Source: Cryoendolithus antarcticus (Eukaryota; Ascomycota; Dothideomycetes; Cladosporiales; Cladosporiaceae). From it: DNA of 64,000 nucleotides. The stretch spans positions 434,001-498,000 of the forward strand of contig NAJO01000036.1 of assembly GCA_002077065.1 (NCBI GenBank), read 5' to 3'. A program made the translations under genes and the position numbers. The number at the start of each line of letters is the position of its first letter. The first letter of the stretch is position 1. Positions 43,182-52,520 of this stretch are shown here, one piece after another. The notes under the pieces are model-generated. The model was not told where the DNA came from, ran no database searches, and worked only from the letters and a program-made list of their open reading frames with translations.

Positions 43182-43896
43182 ATGACCTCTCGACGATCAT
43201 CAGCGTCCAACGCTGCCTTCCTGAACGAGCCGTACAACCCGGTCTTCAACATATTCTGGGCGAAGCCAGTCCTTGTGCACCAGTCAGTCGACATTACATA
43301 CGATGATGACTAGACGTCCATGATGCTGAGTCAAACACAGACGCAATAATTATGAAAGACACCTCTTCGTCGAGCGCCCGCTTCTCGGTCCGCTTTTGTT
43401 TGACAACAACGACTCAGACTGTCGTGATCATTGCGCTGCTGAGCGAAGTATGTGTACGACATCCCTTATCACTTGAGCTTGCACTCATTGCGTGCCTTCA
43501 GCATTCCTGTCATGGCTCCGACTTGCTACATACATGACGATCGTGTCTGTGGCCATCATGATCTCGTTCCACCTGAAGCACGAGGCGTCAGCGTTGGAGA
43601 AGCGTATTGCTCTGCCATTCGGAATGACTTTCTGGGTCCTATCGATGGCATGTTTGTTTGCTGGATTTGGCAATTATGTCAAGACTGTGACGCGATATAG
43701 TAGACGTCAGGCGCTTGTGCAGACTGGATGGGGAACGCAGCTGGTAGGTCAAGATCTGCTTTTCGAATGCACGGTCAAGACCAGGAAGGGCATATGACTG
43801 ACGTGCATTTAGATCTTCACGGTGGTTGCATCGGCAATCATTGCTGCGTGTGTGCTCTTCCTATCGACTACAGCGGCCGATCGTAGCGATAGCTGA
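43182..43896 (+). CDS. DUF202-family small membrane protein (four exons)
   Basis: Four exons: 43182-43282, 43341-43447, 43502-43743 and 43813-43896. Introns of 58, 54 and 69 bp all have GT-AG ends and keep the frame. The 177-residue product begins MTSRRSSASNAAFLNEPYNP. The second exon reads RNNYERHLFVERPLLGPLLF and ends DCRDHCAAER, which joins to TFLSWLRLATYMTIVSVAIM, the DUF202 signature (ARDHxANERTFLSWLR). Two more helices follow (MTFWVLSMACLFAGFGNYVK and IFTVVASAIIAACVLFLSTT). DUF202 proteins are three-helix membrane proteins found from bacteria (YidH) to fungi; yeast relatives sit in vacuolar or plasma membranes and the biochemical role is unknown. The raw frames in this region split the gene into pieces, so it is easily missed. 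Confidence 0.85.
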
Positions 43897-44234
43897 GTAG
43901 CCGAGCAGCGCCAGTTCAGAGTCGGGAATCCCATAGCCAGAGCCATGGGTCCTGGGACTCTCTTTTCGGAGACGGGATACGAAGTCTAGTTGATACTGGA
44001 TCATTCAGTCGCGACGGGTACAATCCTAGTCAAGCGAGTGCAACCGATCATATTACACAGCATTAGCTACCTGACGCCTGTCTACACGACTTCAATGCCA
44101 ATGGCGCCGGTTACCGAGCGATCTGATACGCCATTCCACGAAGATTTGCTCCAGCAGTCTGAATATTACCAATGTCACAGATGATAGATGTCATCAACAT
44201 CACTTGACAGTCGATGGATCTGCGATTTATGCCA

Positions 44235-44613
44235 TCAAGCGAGCTCGACATCACGAGTGAGCGAGAGGAGGACTATCCCGAGCAGGCAGTAACACTGCAT
44301 CCATGCTGCGGATCGAAGGACCGGAATAATGTGATCACCACGGCTGTAGTGCGAGGATAGACTGGGTCAACAGTGAACCAGCACTTACATACGAGAGCAA
44401 GCTATGAATGCGTGAGACCAGGGGATGGGCTGGAGCCACCAATCCTTCCGTCACGACGAGCGTGGCTCTCACATGGGCGTTTGAAATGGTATTATATGCC
44501 GTAATACTCTCCATCACTTGATATATCATTCCCCTGTCCTCCTGGTGACCATGCCGTACCTGGAGTCTATCAAGGTGCTTTAGATTAGCCGCACAGCCAC
44601 GTGGCAGCCACAA
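44235..44613 (-). CDS. Possible small two-exon gene, unrecognised
   Basis: A minus-strand frame encodes CAANLKHLDRLQVRHGHQED, then MESITAYNTISNAHVRATLV and VAPAHPLVSRIHSLLS. A good GTATGT donor follows at 44392. With an acceptor CAG at 44344 the frame continues RGDHIIPVLRSAAWMQCYCL and LGIVLLSLTRDVELA to a stop at 44235-44237. The intron would be 49 bp. The end is hydrophobic and could be a membrane helix. The true start is not identified; the frame stays open upstream toward the ALG2 promoter. I do not recognise the family and it may be a relic. Support rests only on splice-site quality and composition. Confidence 0.25.
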
Positions 44614-44724
44614 GACTTCGACCGGGTAAAGCTTGTCGCAACGTCGTCTGCGACTTTACAGTGATGTACATAGATTCGACTACAGAACCTAGACAGCCCT
44701 AGACTTGCCATCGAATCAAGCACG

Positions 44725-46290
44725 ATGACCGAGAAAACAGCCTCGACGAAGCGTGTGCTCTTCGTCCACCCTGATCTTGGCATTGGCGGCGCCGAGCGCC
44801 TTGTCATCGATGCCGCTGTAGGACTTCAGTCTCGCGGCCATAGAATTACAGTCCTCACTTCATATCGGGATACGAATCATTGCTTTGACGAAGCTAGAGA
44901 TGGTACGCAATCGCTTCTTCAATCAACAGAGCAACATTTAACAACATCGACAGGCACACTCGATGTCCGAGTCCGAGGCGACAGGCTGTTCCCTCAATCG
45001 TTCGCGGGCCGGTTCAGCATACTGTTTGCGATACTACGACAGATAGCACTAGTCTTCAGCATAGCATTGTTCTCGTCAGAGCTCAAGACCATCGCTCCCG
45101 ACATCATCTTCGTCGATCAGCTCAGCGTTTGTGTGCCGCTTTTCAGATACTTTTACCCGCGGGCAAGGGTACTGTTCTATGGCCACTACCCTGATCGACT
45201 TCTAGTGAAGCCTGAGAAGGGTATCAAAGGTGCTCTGAAACGGGGCTACAGGGTACCTTTTGATGCTACGGAGGGATGGAGCACTGGCTGTGCCGACTCG
45301 ATAGTCGTGAACAGCAACTACACACGTAGTATCTACCGCAAGACCTTCGATTGGCCCCGGAGTCGGGAGCTTAAAGTCATCTACCCATGTGTCAATACCA
45401 AGGATGCGCATGCGGATGGTCCAACGGGACCTCTTTGGCCTGGGAAGAAAGTCTTGCTCAGCATCAACCGCTTCGAAGGGAAGAAGAATCTTGCACTTGC
45501 TATCAAGGCATATGCAGGTCTCACAGCCGCGGAACGGGGTGGCGCACGTCTAGTGATGGCTGGCGGCTACGATCCGAATAATGCAGAGAATGCAGCAACG
45601 CACAGAAGTTTGCAGGCGCTGGCCGACTCGCTCGGCTTGACTCACGCCACATTCAAACCACAAAACACGCAAGTGACAGATATGTCTACCGACGACGTCG
45701 ACGTACTGTTCCTCCTTTCCATCCCGCAAGCTCTGAAAGAGCGCCTTCTCCAAGCAGCCTGGATCCTCATTTACACTCCCACAGATGAGCACTTCGGCAT
45801 CGTACCCCTTGAAGCCATGCTCGCTCGGACGCCAGTACTAGCCACCAACACCGGCGGCCCGCTCGAGACAATCTACGACGGTCGCACAGGCTGGCTGCGA
45901 AGTCCCGATAAAATTGAACCATGGACTGACGTCCTCCGCAAACCTCTCATTCCCTCCACTAGAGAAGAACTCACCAAGATGGGCCACAAAGGCCAGGACC
46001 GCGTACTTGCCGAGTTCAGCGAGACGAAGATGATCGACTCGCTGCAGGAGGAGATGGAGCGGATGGTTTTGGATAAGAAGGAGCGGCCGAAGATTATGCC
46101 TGAGGTGGTGTTTGCCTTGTTGTTCACGACGAGTATTGCGATTCCGTCGGGCATTCTGGCGACGTACGTTATGTTTTGGGCGATGAATTTGGAGGAGCAG
46201 AAGATGTTGAGAGAGGCGGCGGAGAATGCTACGTCGGTGCTGACCGAGGCGGCGACGGCGGCTGTGATATCGGTGAGAGAGGAGCTGTAA
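44725..46290 (+). CDS. ALG2: Alpha-1,3/1,6-mannosyltransferase ALG2
   Basis: GT4 glycosyltransferase that adds the second and third mannoses to the dolichol-linked oligosaccharide on the cytosolic face of the ER. The N-terminal Rossmann half shows VLFVHPDLGIGGAERLVIDA. Removal of a 51 bp stop-free intron 44903-44953 (GTACGC donor, GACAG acceptor) restores FDEARDGTLDVRVRGDRLFP, so the spliced protein is 504 residues. FYGHYPDRLLVKPEKG and ADSIVVNSNYT are ALG2-specific. The donor-site half has LLSINRFEGKKNLALAIKAY and the E-x7-E motif in EHFGIVPLEAMLARTPVLAT. A C-terminal hydrophobic helix (ALLFTTSIAIPSGILATYVM) anchors it. A 51 bp intron that is a multiple of three also occurs in the GMC gene at 12170. 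Confidence 0.94.
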   Translation: MTEKTASTKRVLFVHPDLGIGGAERLVIDAAVGLQSRGHRITVLTSYRDTNHCFDEARDGTQSLLQSTEQHLTTSTGTLDVRVRGDRLFPQSFAGRFSILFAILRQIALVFSIALFSSELKTIAPDIIFVDQLSVCVPLFRYFYPRARVLFYGHYPDRLLVKPEKGIKGALKRGYRVPFDATEGWSTGCADSIVVNSNYTRSIYRKTFDWPRSRELKVIYPCVNTKDAHADGPTGPLWPGKKVLLSINRFEGKKNLALAIKAYAGLTAAERGGARLVMAGGYDPNNAENAATHRSLQALADSLGLTHATFKPQNTQVTDMSTDDVDVLFLLSIPQALKERLLQAAWILIYTPTDEHFGIVPLEAMLARTPVLATNTGGPLETIYDGRTGWLRSPDKIEPWTDVLRKPLIPSTREELTKMGHKGQDRVLAEFSETKMIDSLQEEMERMVLDKKERPKIMPEVVFALLFTTSIAIPSGILATYVMFWAMNLEEQKMLREAAENATSVLTEAATAAVISVREEL

Positions 46291-46361
46291 TCTGGCCGAC
46301 ATAGGTTTGCATGTAGAATCGCCATCCTCGTGAATGATCGTGACGAGTGTTGCCAGCTGTG

Positions 46362-46613
46362 TCAATGAGGCGATCTGTCGCGATCACGATCAAGCATGTC
46401 TTCCATCTCAATCTGCTCCCACCCAGCCTGATTGCCACCGTGGCCCATCACGCGCGCGTACTGCATGCCGTATGTGGTGGGGACGTAGGATGACTCTCGG
46501 CCTGACCAGTAGGCACGAATCTGCTCGCCCAGGCAAGACGTCAAGACCATGTACGCTACCATTAAGGCCAGGGAGATGGCGAGAGCTGCAGCTAGCCAGT
46601 AGGTCGCGCTCAT
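46362..46613 (-). CDS. Small single-pass membrane protein, unknown function
   Basis: An 83-residue frame from ATG at 46613: MSATYWLAAALAISLALMVA plus YMVLT form one membrane helix. A short hydrophilic part follows with SSYVPTTYGMQYARVMGHGG and the acidic end WEQIEMEDMLDRDRDRSP. No intron. The sequence is convincingly protein-like, with a sensible membrane anchor and tail. It sits between the ALG2 3' end and the divergent MTR3 start (about 150 bp), which fits a gene. I do not recognise a named family. Confidence 0.55.
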   Translation of the reverse strand: MSATYWLAAALAISLALMVAYMVLTSCLGEQIRAYWSGRESSYVPTTYGMQYARVMGHGGNQAGWEQIEMEDMLDRDRDRSPH

Positions 46614-46766
46614 GATGGTTGTTGTGAGCGGATCAGTGATGGAAGAGGCAAGACCATGTCATTCAATGTACTGACCAGAGTGAGCAATCCGGCTTTAACG
46701 GAGTTGGCCAATGACAACACTCAAATATTATTTACATTGATATCCAATGTCACTCTGCACTTCAAC

Positions 46767-47702
46767 ATGCAAGCCGATCGACGCCGACTGAACGCGCCAG
46801 CCGGTGGCACCGCGCCACCAGTCTTCGCATCAGCTAATACGTCTCCGCCGCGACGGCGGAGGAAGGCCGATGAGCACCGCAAAATCTTCCTGCAAACAGG
46901 CATTGTGCCCTCTGCGGCCGGATCAGCATACTACGAGCTTCCTCCCGATCCTGCCACTCCACCATTGACCAGAAAGTCCAGCCTGAAGATCACATGCACA
47001 GTTCATGGACCGCGGCCTCTACCTAGAAATGCAGCTTTCTCACCAAATTTGCTCCTCACAACACACGTCAAGTACGCACCCTTTGCAACAAAGACACGTC
47101 GCGGATACGTGCGAGACAGCTCAGAGCGAGATTTGGGCCTGCATCTCGAGACTGCGCTGCGTGGGGTGGTGATTGGAGAGAGATGGCCAAAGAGTGCTGC
47201 GGATGTGGTCATTACGGTGCTCGAGGGTGAAGATGATGGGCCGGCAGGAGCACATTCAGGCGACATGGGGAGTGGCTGGGGGATGCTGAGTGTACTGGCT
47301 GGATGCATCACTGTGGCGAGTGCGGCGATTGTGGATGCTGGGATTGATTGCGTGGATCTTGTGTCAGGTGGTGTGGCTGCGCTTGTGCATGATCAGTCGA
47401 GTGAGATTACGACGGTTCTGGATCCTGCACCAGCTGAGCATGTTACGAGGGCAGCATGTCTAGTGGCGTACTTGCAGTCACGGGACGAGATTACGGAGAT
47501 GTGGATGAAGGGTGATGCGGGGGGTGATCTTGGGGGATTGATCGAAAGTGCTGTGCAGTCTGCAACACTAGCTCGGACAGTGCTTGTCGAGGCTGTCAAA
47601 GATTCGACAGAAGCCAGAGTGGCTGCCATGTCGCCACCTGAGCTGCCGAGCACGGATGCGGCATCGAAAGGACGGCCGAAGGATGTGGTGACGACTGGCT
47701 GA
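46767..47702 (+). CDS. MTR3: Exosome core subunit MTR3 (RNase PH-like)
   Basis: The start is placed at ATG 46767 (MQADRRRLNAPAGGTAPPVF), which matches the family's N-terminus; the open frame upstream to 46656 is probably 5' leader. The 311-residue protein carries the RNase PH fold: HRKIFLQTGIVPSAAGSAYY, LKITCTVHGPRPLPRNAAFS, LLTTHVKYAPFATKTRRGYV, DLGLHLETALRGVVIGERWP, GMLSVLAGCITVASAAIVDA and GIDCVDLVSGGVAALV. MTR3 is a catalytically inert ring subunit of the 3'-5' RNA exosome in nucleus and cytoplasm. The last 60 residues form a helical tail typical of the fungal version. Confidence 0.88.
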   Translation: MQADRRRLNAPAGGTAPPVFASANTSPPRRRRKADEHRKIFLQTGIVPSAAGSAYYELPPDPATPPLTRKSSLKITCTVHGPRPLPRNAAFSPNLLLTTHVKYAPFATKTRRGYVRDSSERDLGLHLETALRGVVIGERWPKSAADVVITVLEGEDDGPAGAHSGDMGSGWGMLSVLAGCITVASAAIVDAGIDCVDLVSGGVAALVHDQSSEITTVLDPAPAEHVTRAACLVAYLQSRDEITEMWMKGDAGGDLGGLIESAVQSATLARTVLVEAVKDSTEARVAAMSPPELPSTDAASKGRPKDVVTTG

Positions 47703-48208
47703 GAGCATTCTGTCTATGCTGGCTGTCATGCGAATCACAGTGTCCCCTGTGAAGCAGTACACCTTGTTGAAGCTTCATGTCCGCGCAGACGGCCAAGTCA
47801 CACCCAGAGTGTCTCCGCAGAGGCTGGTAAGCACGCAGAATGCGATTCATGTCCGAAATACGGTCAGGACCATGCAGTCGATTTCCTCTTCCCCACGAGT
47901 TGTTGTTGGATACTTCGACATGCTGGTGATGCGAGACGGGTCTGACTACATAAATGGAGCAGGGCCCGAGCGACACTGCAGTTCCCCATGGGACGGAGAG
48001 AAGAGTCTGCGTTAGACACGTAACCTTCGAACATTCGGGCGAGCTAGGTAGGGCACGCGCAGCAATTCTTTGCCATGTTCTGCCGAGCTTTTATTGTCTC
48101 ATGTCAATCCCATCGCATTCAAGCCCGGTGTCAGACCAGTCTACGCTCTTTCCCTTATGGCCTTCTCGCCGCTTCAGCACGACAGCGTTAATGACCACCA
48201 CCACTGCC
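47703..48208. other. Intergenic region between convergent genes
   Basis: 3' flanks of MTR3 and the copper-transporter locus. Frames here are unconvincing. Confidence 0.45.
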
Positions 48209-48988
48209 TCAGCCGCAACAGAAGGTGATCTCGCGGTCCTCGCCTCTGCTCGACAAGTCAGCACAGATAACCCTATGGAACGTAACTTGACTTACGGCAT
48301 CGCCATACTCTGCCAGCTGAACGCAAACGCTCCGATAAACGCACCGATCAGAATGCAGATGATAATGTAGCCTGGCATGAAGTCAGCTTAGTCCAGGTCA
48401 GGTCACCAATCTCGATACTTACCATTGTAGTACATGGCCAGCAACATGACGAAGTATGCTACGGCAAATTGCAGCATGGGGAGCGTAGCGGGGACGAGTT
48501 GCTCCCCCAGCGTCCGCTTGAACGACTTGCTGCCCATCGTTGCAGTCGATGTCTGGGCGACTGCGCCGCGCTTCTCTTGATCAGACCCGCTATCGCTACC
48601 AATAAGAAGAATCGACCCGGTGCTCGAGGTGATCATGGTCTTCCGCTTCCTCACGAGCATGGCATCGTATTCCCTCGACACACGACGCAGTTCCTCGAGC
48701 ACGATGACGAGCAGAATGACGCCTATGCAAGAGCCCGCGAACATGCCGCTAGAGGTGATGCGCCATGTGTCGGCAATGAAGCAGGCGTCGATGGTCTACC
48801 AGTTCCAAGTCATCTATGCAATTGCCCGTCAGTCTATGCCAGGCATGGCATCAGGTTCTACGACGGGAAGGCGAGCGTACCGAGATCTTGCACCCGCCCA
48901 TTATGTCGCCCATATCCATGGCTGGCGCAGCGGAGGAGGTTGCAGCCATGACCATGGAAGAGGTCGCGGTTGCCATGTCCATTGCCAT
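48209..48988 (-). pseudogene. CTR-type copper transporter gene with in-frame stop codons
   Basis: Exons 48881-48988, 48423-48813, 48296-48371 and 48209-48245 join in frame with GT-AG introns of 67, 51 and 50 bp. They encode a Met-rich N-terminus (MAMDMATATSSMVMAATSSA, MDMGDIM), GCKIS, a first helix SGMFAGSCIGVILLVIVLEE, the second helix LPMLQFAVAYFVMLLAMYYN with the MxxxM-like copper path, and the last helix GYIIICILIGAFIGAFAFSW. The tail ends FCCG, as in Ctr proteins that import Cu(I). However, exon 2 reads MTWNW-TAG-TIDACFIADTW (TAG at 48796-48798) where the family has WNWYTID. Another in-frame TAA at 48989-48991 separates an upstream MSMSGMDMATATP from the usable ATG. The gene is either a recent pseudogene or is rescued by splicing to the AG of that TAG (GGTAG), which keeps the frame and deletes six codons. 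Confidence 0.65.
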
Positions 48989-49030
48989 TTATGGGGTGGC
49001 GGTCGCCATGTCCATGCCTGACATACTCAT

Positions 49031-49526
49031 TTGTAGTTGTCGACAAAGTGGACGCCGTGTAGCTTCGAGGTTATATTCGCTGACGTTCGAGCAGTATGGT
49101 GTCTCGAGCGAGATATGAGGTTCTGGCGTGCCTGGTCTACCGGCGTGCTGGAGTGCTCAATCGTGCTCAATTTGCTCGGTGATTGTAACGTGCTCACCAA
49201 CATCGTGCTCTATCGCACTCGACTGGCACGTGTTGAGTGTGGCTGCAGGTGCAGCTGATATACGTGGCTGCGAGGGTTTGAGCATGTTTCCGCTGGACGG
49301 CCTTTCAGGCGGACTTGGCACACGACAGTGGAGCTTCAGTTCAGTGCTGATTGCTCACGAGTCTGCGATGATTCACGCCTTGCGACTCCTGGCCCGCGGC
49401 AGATACACCGGCGCGGTAACATTATACACCACCGAGAACGGATCCCAATGCGGGTCCTGATGCCAGTCGAATTTCATCGAGCATCAAGTGAGCAACCACT
49501 CCACAAACACCCGACAGATCAATCAC
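49031..49526. other. Intergenic region with short degenerate repeats
   Basis: No gene seen. Around 49135-49225 the word GTGCTC/GTGCTG recurs several times (for example cgtgctcaat, cgtgctcacc, cgtgctctat), a weak degenerate repeat of unknown meaning. Confidence 0.35.
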
Positions 49527-50320
49527 TCACGTCTTCACAGCAGTCACAACCGCACTCCCATAGAAACACTCAATAAACCTCAAAGTCCCATCAATCCCCG
49601 CGCTCACCCCAGACGTACTTCATATATTTCCATCAACGACCCACCTCGCCTGCGGCACCCAGTGGACGTGCGAGTTCGTGGCCACGGCGCCGACCCAGCC
49701 TTGCTTGTTTGTCGTTGCGTACTTGCCGTCTAGCAATCCTGCGCGAGAGGCTACTAATGAGCCGGTGCAGACTGTGATTAGATTGCGGAGCTTGGGCTTT
49801 GTGGTTTGTAGATAGGTGAGCGTGGCGTTTAGGTACGGCGAACGAGAGCCAGAACCGCCAGGAATCATCAGCACTTCCAGATCTTCTGGCGCAGTGGCAA
49901 AAGTATGCGTCGGCAACATCGTCACAAACGACGTCGAGTTCGGCAGGTTCATCGAGGGTAACAGCGGCGCGCTGGTGACGGGCTCGAGGGTCTCGGCTAT
50001 CATGGAGAGGTCTATATGTCGGGACCGGCCTAGGGTTGCGAGGGCTGAGACAGGCCCGTTGATGTCTAGGGGTTTGAAGCCGCGGAAGAGGATGTAGCCG
50101 AATTTGCTGGGAGGAGGGACGGCGGAGGTGGTGTTGTTCGTGCCTTCGGGATTGTCAGTTTGTGATGACAAGCCGTTGTGGAGGCAATTTGCCTACAATA
50201 TGAAGGTGGGTAGGCTGGTGCGGTGACGTTGCTAGCGCTCTGCCTGGCATAGAGTCGAGCATCGATGCCTGTGAAAAGGTTTGCGCCTGCGAGCAGGATC
50301 TGGAGCGTGAGGGACCGCAT
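49527..50320 (-). pseudogene. Secreted DJ-1/PfpI-family gene with a nonsense codon
   Basis: Exons 50197-50320 and 49527-50143 join across a 53 bp intron (GTAGGC donor, ACTGAC branch, AAG acceptor at 50144), giving PPSYC|TNNTTSAVPPPSKFG. The N-terminus is a signal peptide (MRSLTLQILLAGANLFTGIDA). The class-I glutamine-amidotransferase-like core follows: YILFRGFKPLDINGPVSALA, LEVLMIPGGSGSR, and the nucleophile elbow LITVCTGSLVASRAGLLDGK with Cys. The frame is stopped by TGA at 49620-49622 in ARWVVDGNI-stop-STSGVSAGIDGTLRFIECFY, where relatives have GNIWTSSGVSAGID. Thirty residues continue in the same frame to a normal stop at 49527. A Trp TGG to TGA change truncates the last helix. The product without it may be unstable, hence pseudogene or very recent loss. 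Confidence 0.72.
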
Positions 50321-51046
50321 GGTGTGTTCTTGTTGCTTGAATGCTTGAGACGGTGTAGGTGGACACTTTGGAGAGCGCGAATGGTCTCGACCGAAGAATC
50401 AAGGGAAACAAGGGTACTTGACTTTACGCTTCGACACTTCTATTGGAATATCGCTTACCATGAGCACACCGTTGTGGAGGCTTGCTATACGGCCGGTCTG
50501 CATCAAGTCTACCTTACCGTGCCTCAGGGTCCCGGCCAAGACGGAGAGGCGATGAGACATTCTCAAGCGTGGTAGTCAAGCTCTGCAGCAATGCATTTTT
50601 GGGACTCGCATCTGCACTGCAGTATCGACTGAGCAAGTTTGGTGTCCAAGTCCACGAGTCGACCAATGATGTTGCGCAAACGTTGTCGCTCCTGCCTCGA
50701 ATCGTATTTCGGAGGCAGGACTCAAGGCCACAGCAGGATCTGCACAACGACTGCTGGATAATGTAAGCCAATGTTTGTGCATGTCAGGTCTTGAGAGAGC
50801 GTACTCCTTACCACTTCTTGCACTCGGGCTTGAGGTCATGGAGCTGAATGACTGTGTCGCGGCTGCATTTGTATTACACAGCCTGTCTGCATGTGGCGTT
50901 ACGCGTGTACTCGCTTGAGCTGTGATTGTCTTTGTCCGTCGATGGCCGCGTCAGGCGTTGATTCGCGAAGTTTCCAACCGCGGGACTGGTCCGTGGAGTT
51001 GGGACGTCGATTCATGGTGGGAGGCAGCACATTACAAGCAGTGCGA
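50321..51046. other. Intergenic region, no gene seen
   Basis: About 725 bases with overlapping short frames on both strands, none protein-like. Upstream of the DJ-1 locus and 3' of RPC5. Confidence 0.5.
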
Positions 51047-52207
51047 TCATGCAGTCGTCACAACGCCCTCCATGGCATCTTCATCATCAGCAGTACCAAT
51101 AATCTCTTCAGCAGGTAGTGCCTCGCCAGCAGCCACTACCGCCTCCTCTTCTTCCTCGAGTCCCTCGTCGCCAGCCTGACCACCTCTCCGCTTCCTTGGC
51201 CGCCTCTTCTTCCGCCCAGAGCCCTCATAGCTAGGCCCACTCACAGCATCAAGCAATTGCTCCTCGTCCATAGTGCTATTCAGCTTCGGCGCAGCATCGA
51301 CATTGTGCAGAAACATCTTCTCGTTGAACGCATCGTAAGCCGTGTCCTCTGCCTCATCCACGTACTCGAGCGGCACCCAGCTCTCTTCCTCGGCATCCTG
51401 CAGAGCCTTCCGCATCTTCCGCTCAGGTGCGTCTTTATCCTTGTCCTCCGTCTCAGGCTTGTACGACTGCTGCAGTCCGCGCGCTACAGGCGGCGGTCTG
51501 ACTTCTCCCTCTGCTGGAGCACGCACATTCACCAGCCGATTCCGATGCTCCTCAGCATCAATGTGATGAAACTGCGGCCGCATCTGTATTGTCCCGTCCA
51601 CCTTACTCAGATGCAGCTGATCGCCTTGAAAGGCACCGAGATAATATACTGGCAGCGCCTGCCCAGCCGCAGCATCCTCGTGTCTCATGATCTGACCTCC
51701 CAGCGTCTGCTTATGCATCACCTTCCCATCCTCCTCGGCCCGCTTAAATTCAGTCAAGTCATTACTAATCTGCAGCTCCCTGTCCGCCTTGTCCTTCAGT
51801 GGCCCTCTACTGCCAAGCCCTCTTCTCGGTGCGCCGAGCCCAGCAGCTGGGCCATATGTTGCGCCTTCATTCTGGATCGTCCTTGCTGTCTGCAATGCAT
51901 CACCCCATTTCAAGCCCTGGTACTTGTTGAAGTTGAATTGTGTGCTGAGGCTGACTTCGAGCTCGAGGTAGCCTGATTTGGGCTTAATTCGGAGGTCTGT
52001 GGGGCGGGCGCCATAGTGTTGGCTGTAGGGTCTGTCGCGGGAGCGGTTGAGGTATTGCAGGAGGTAAAGTTGTTCTTGTTGTGAGGGCGTCAGGTAGACG
52101 TCGTAGGAGGCTGTGATGGGGTCGTCTTCGGGTGATTTGGCGGCTGCTCCTCATTGTTAGTATCGAGCCGAGGTATGGCAGTAGTAGAAGGACAACTCAC
52201 GCGCCAT
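51047..52207 (-). CDS. RNA polymerase III subunit RPC5/Rpc37 (Sin-like)
   Basis: Exon 1 is seven bases (52201-52207, ATGGCGC). The intron 52144-52200 has GTGAGT donor, TACTAAC branch and CAG acceptor; exon 2 is 51047-52143. The 367-residue product begins MAPAKSPEDDPITASYDVYL and TPSQQEQLYLLQYLNRSRDR. It continues with LRIKPKSGYLELEVSLSTQF NFNKYQGLKWG, the N-terminal dimerisation region of Rpc37/RPC5 (Sin_N), and then VYYLGAFQGDQLHLSKVDGT and HHIDAEEH. The C-terminus is acidic and Lys/Arg-rich. In yeast Rpc37 pairs with Rpc53 to form a TFIIF-like unit for Pol III termination and reinitiation. An alternative acceptor (AATGAG) would add one residue only. Confidence 0.87.
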
Positions 52208-52520
52208 GATGAGGTTGTAACGGTAATGTGTGGGTGCCGTTCAGTCAATTTAGTGAAGCGGGTGGAAGAACGGTTATGCCGACTCACTGCCGTCATCAAT
52301 GTTCGACGCGACTTCGATGTTCATCTCGAGACGAACAATTGTAGCTCATGTTAGCTATTGCAAGCCAGTCTGGAAAGCGTATCAGACGCAGAATCTACTG
52401 AGGAGCGGGAAGTGATCGATTAGATCTGCGTTGGAACCTAGGACATAGACTTGACATGACCTGAAGTCGACCTCACGCGTGCCGTAGAGCACCTCCCTCA
52501 TATTGACAAATCTCTCAAGC
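52208..52520. other. Divergent promoter region of RPC5 and DDB1
   Basis: About 310 bases between start codons of two nuclear housekeeping genes. No other feature seen. Confidence 0.45.
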
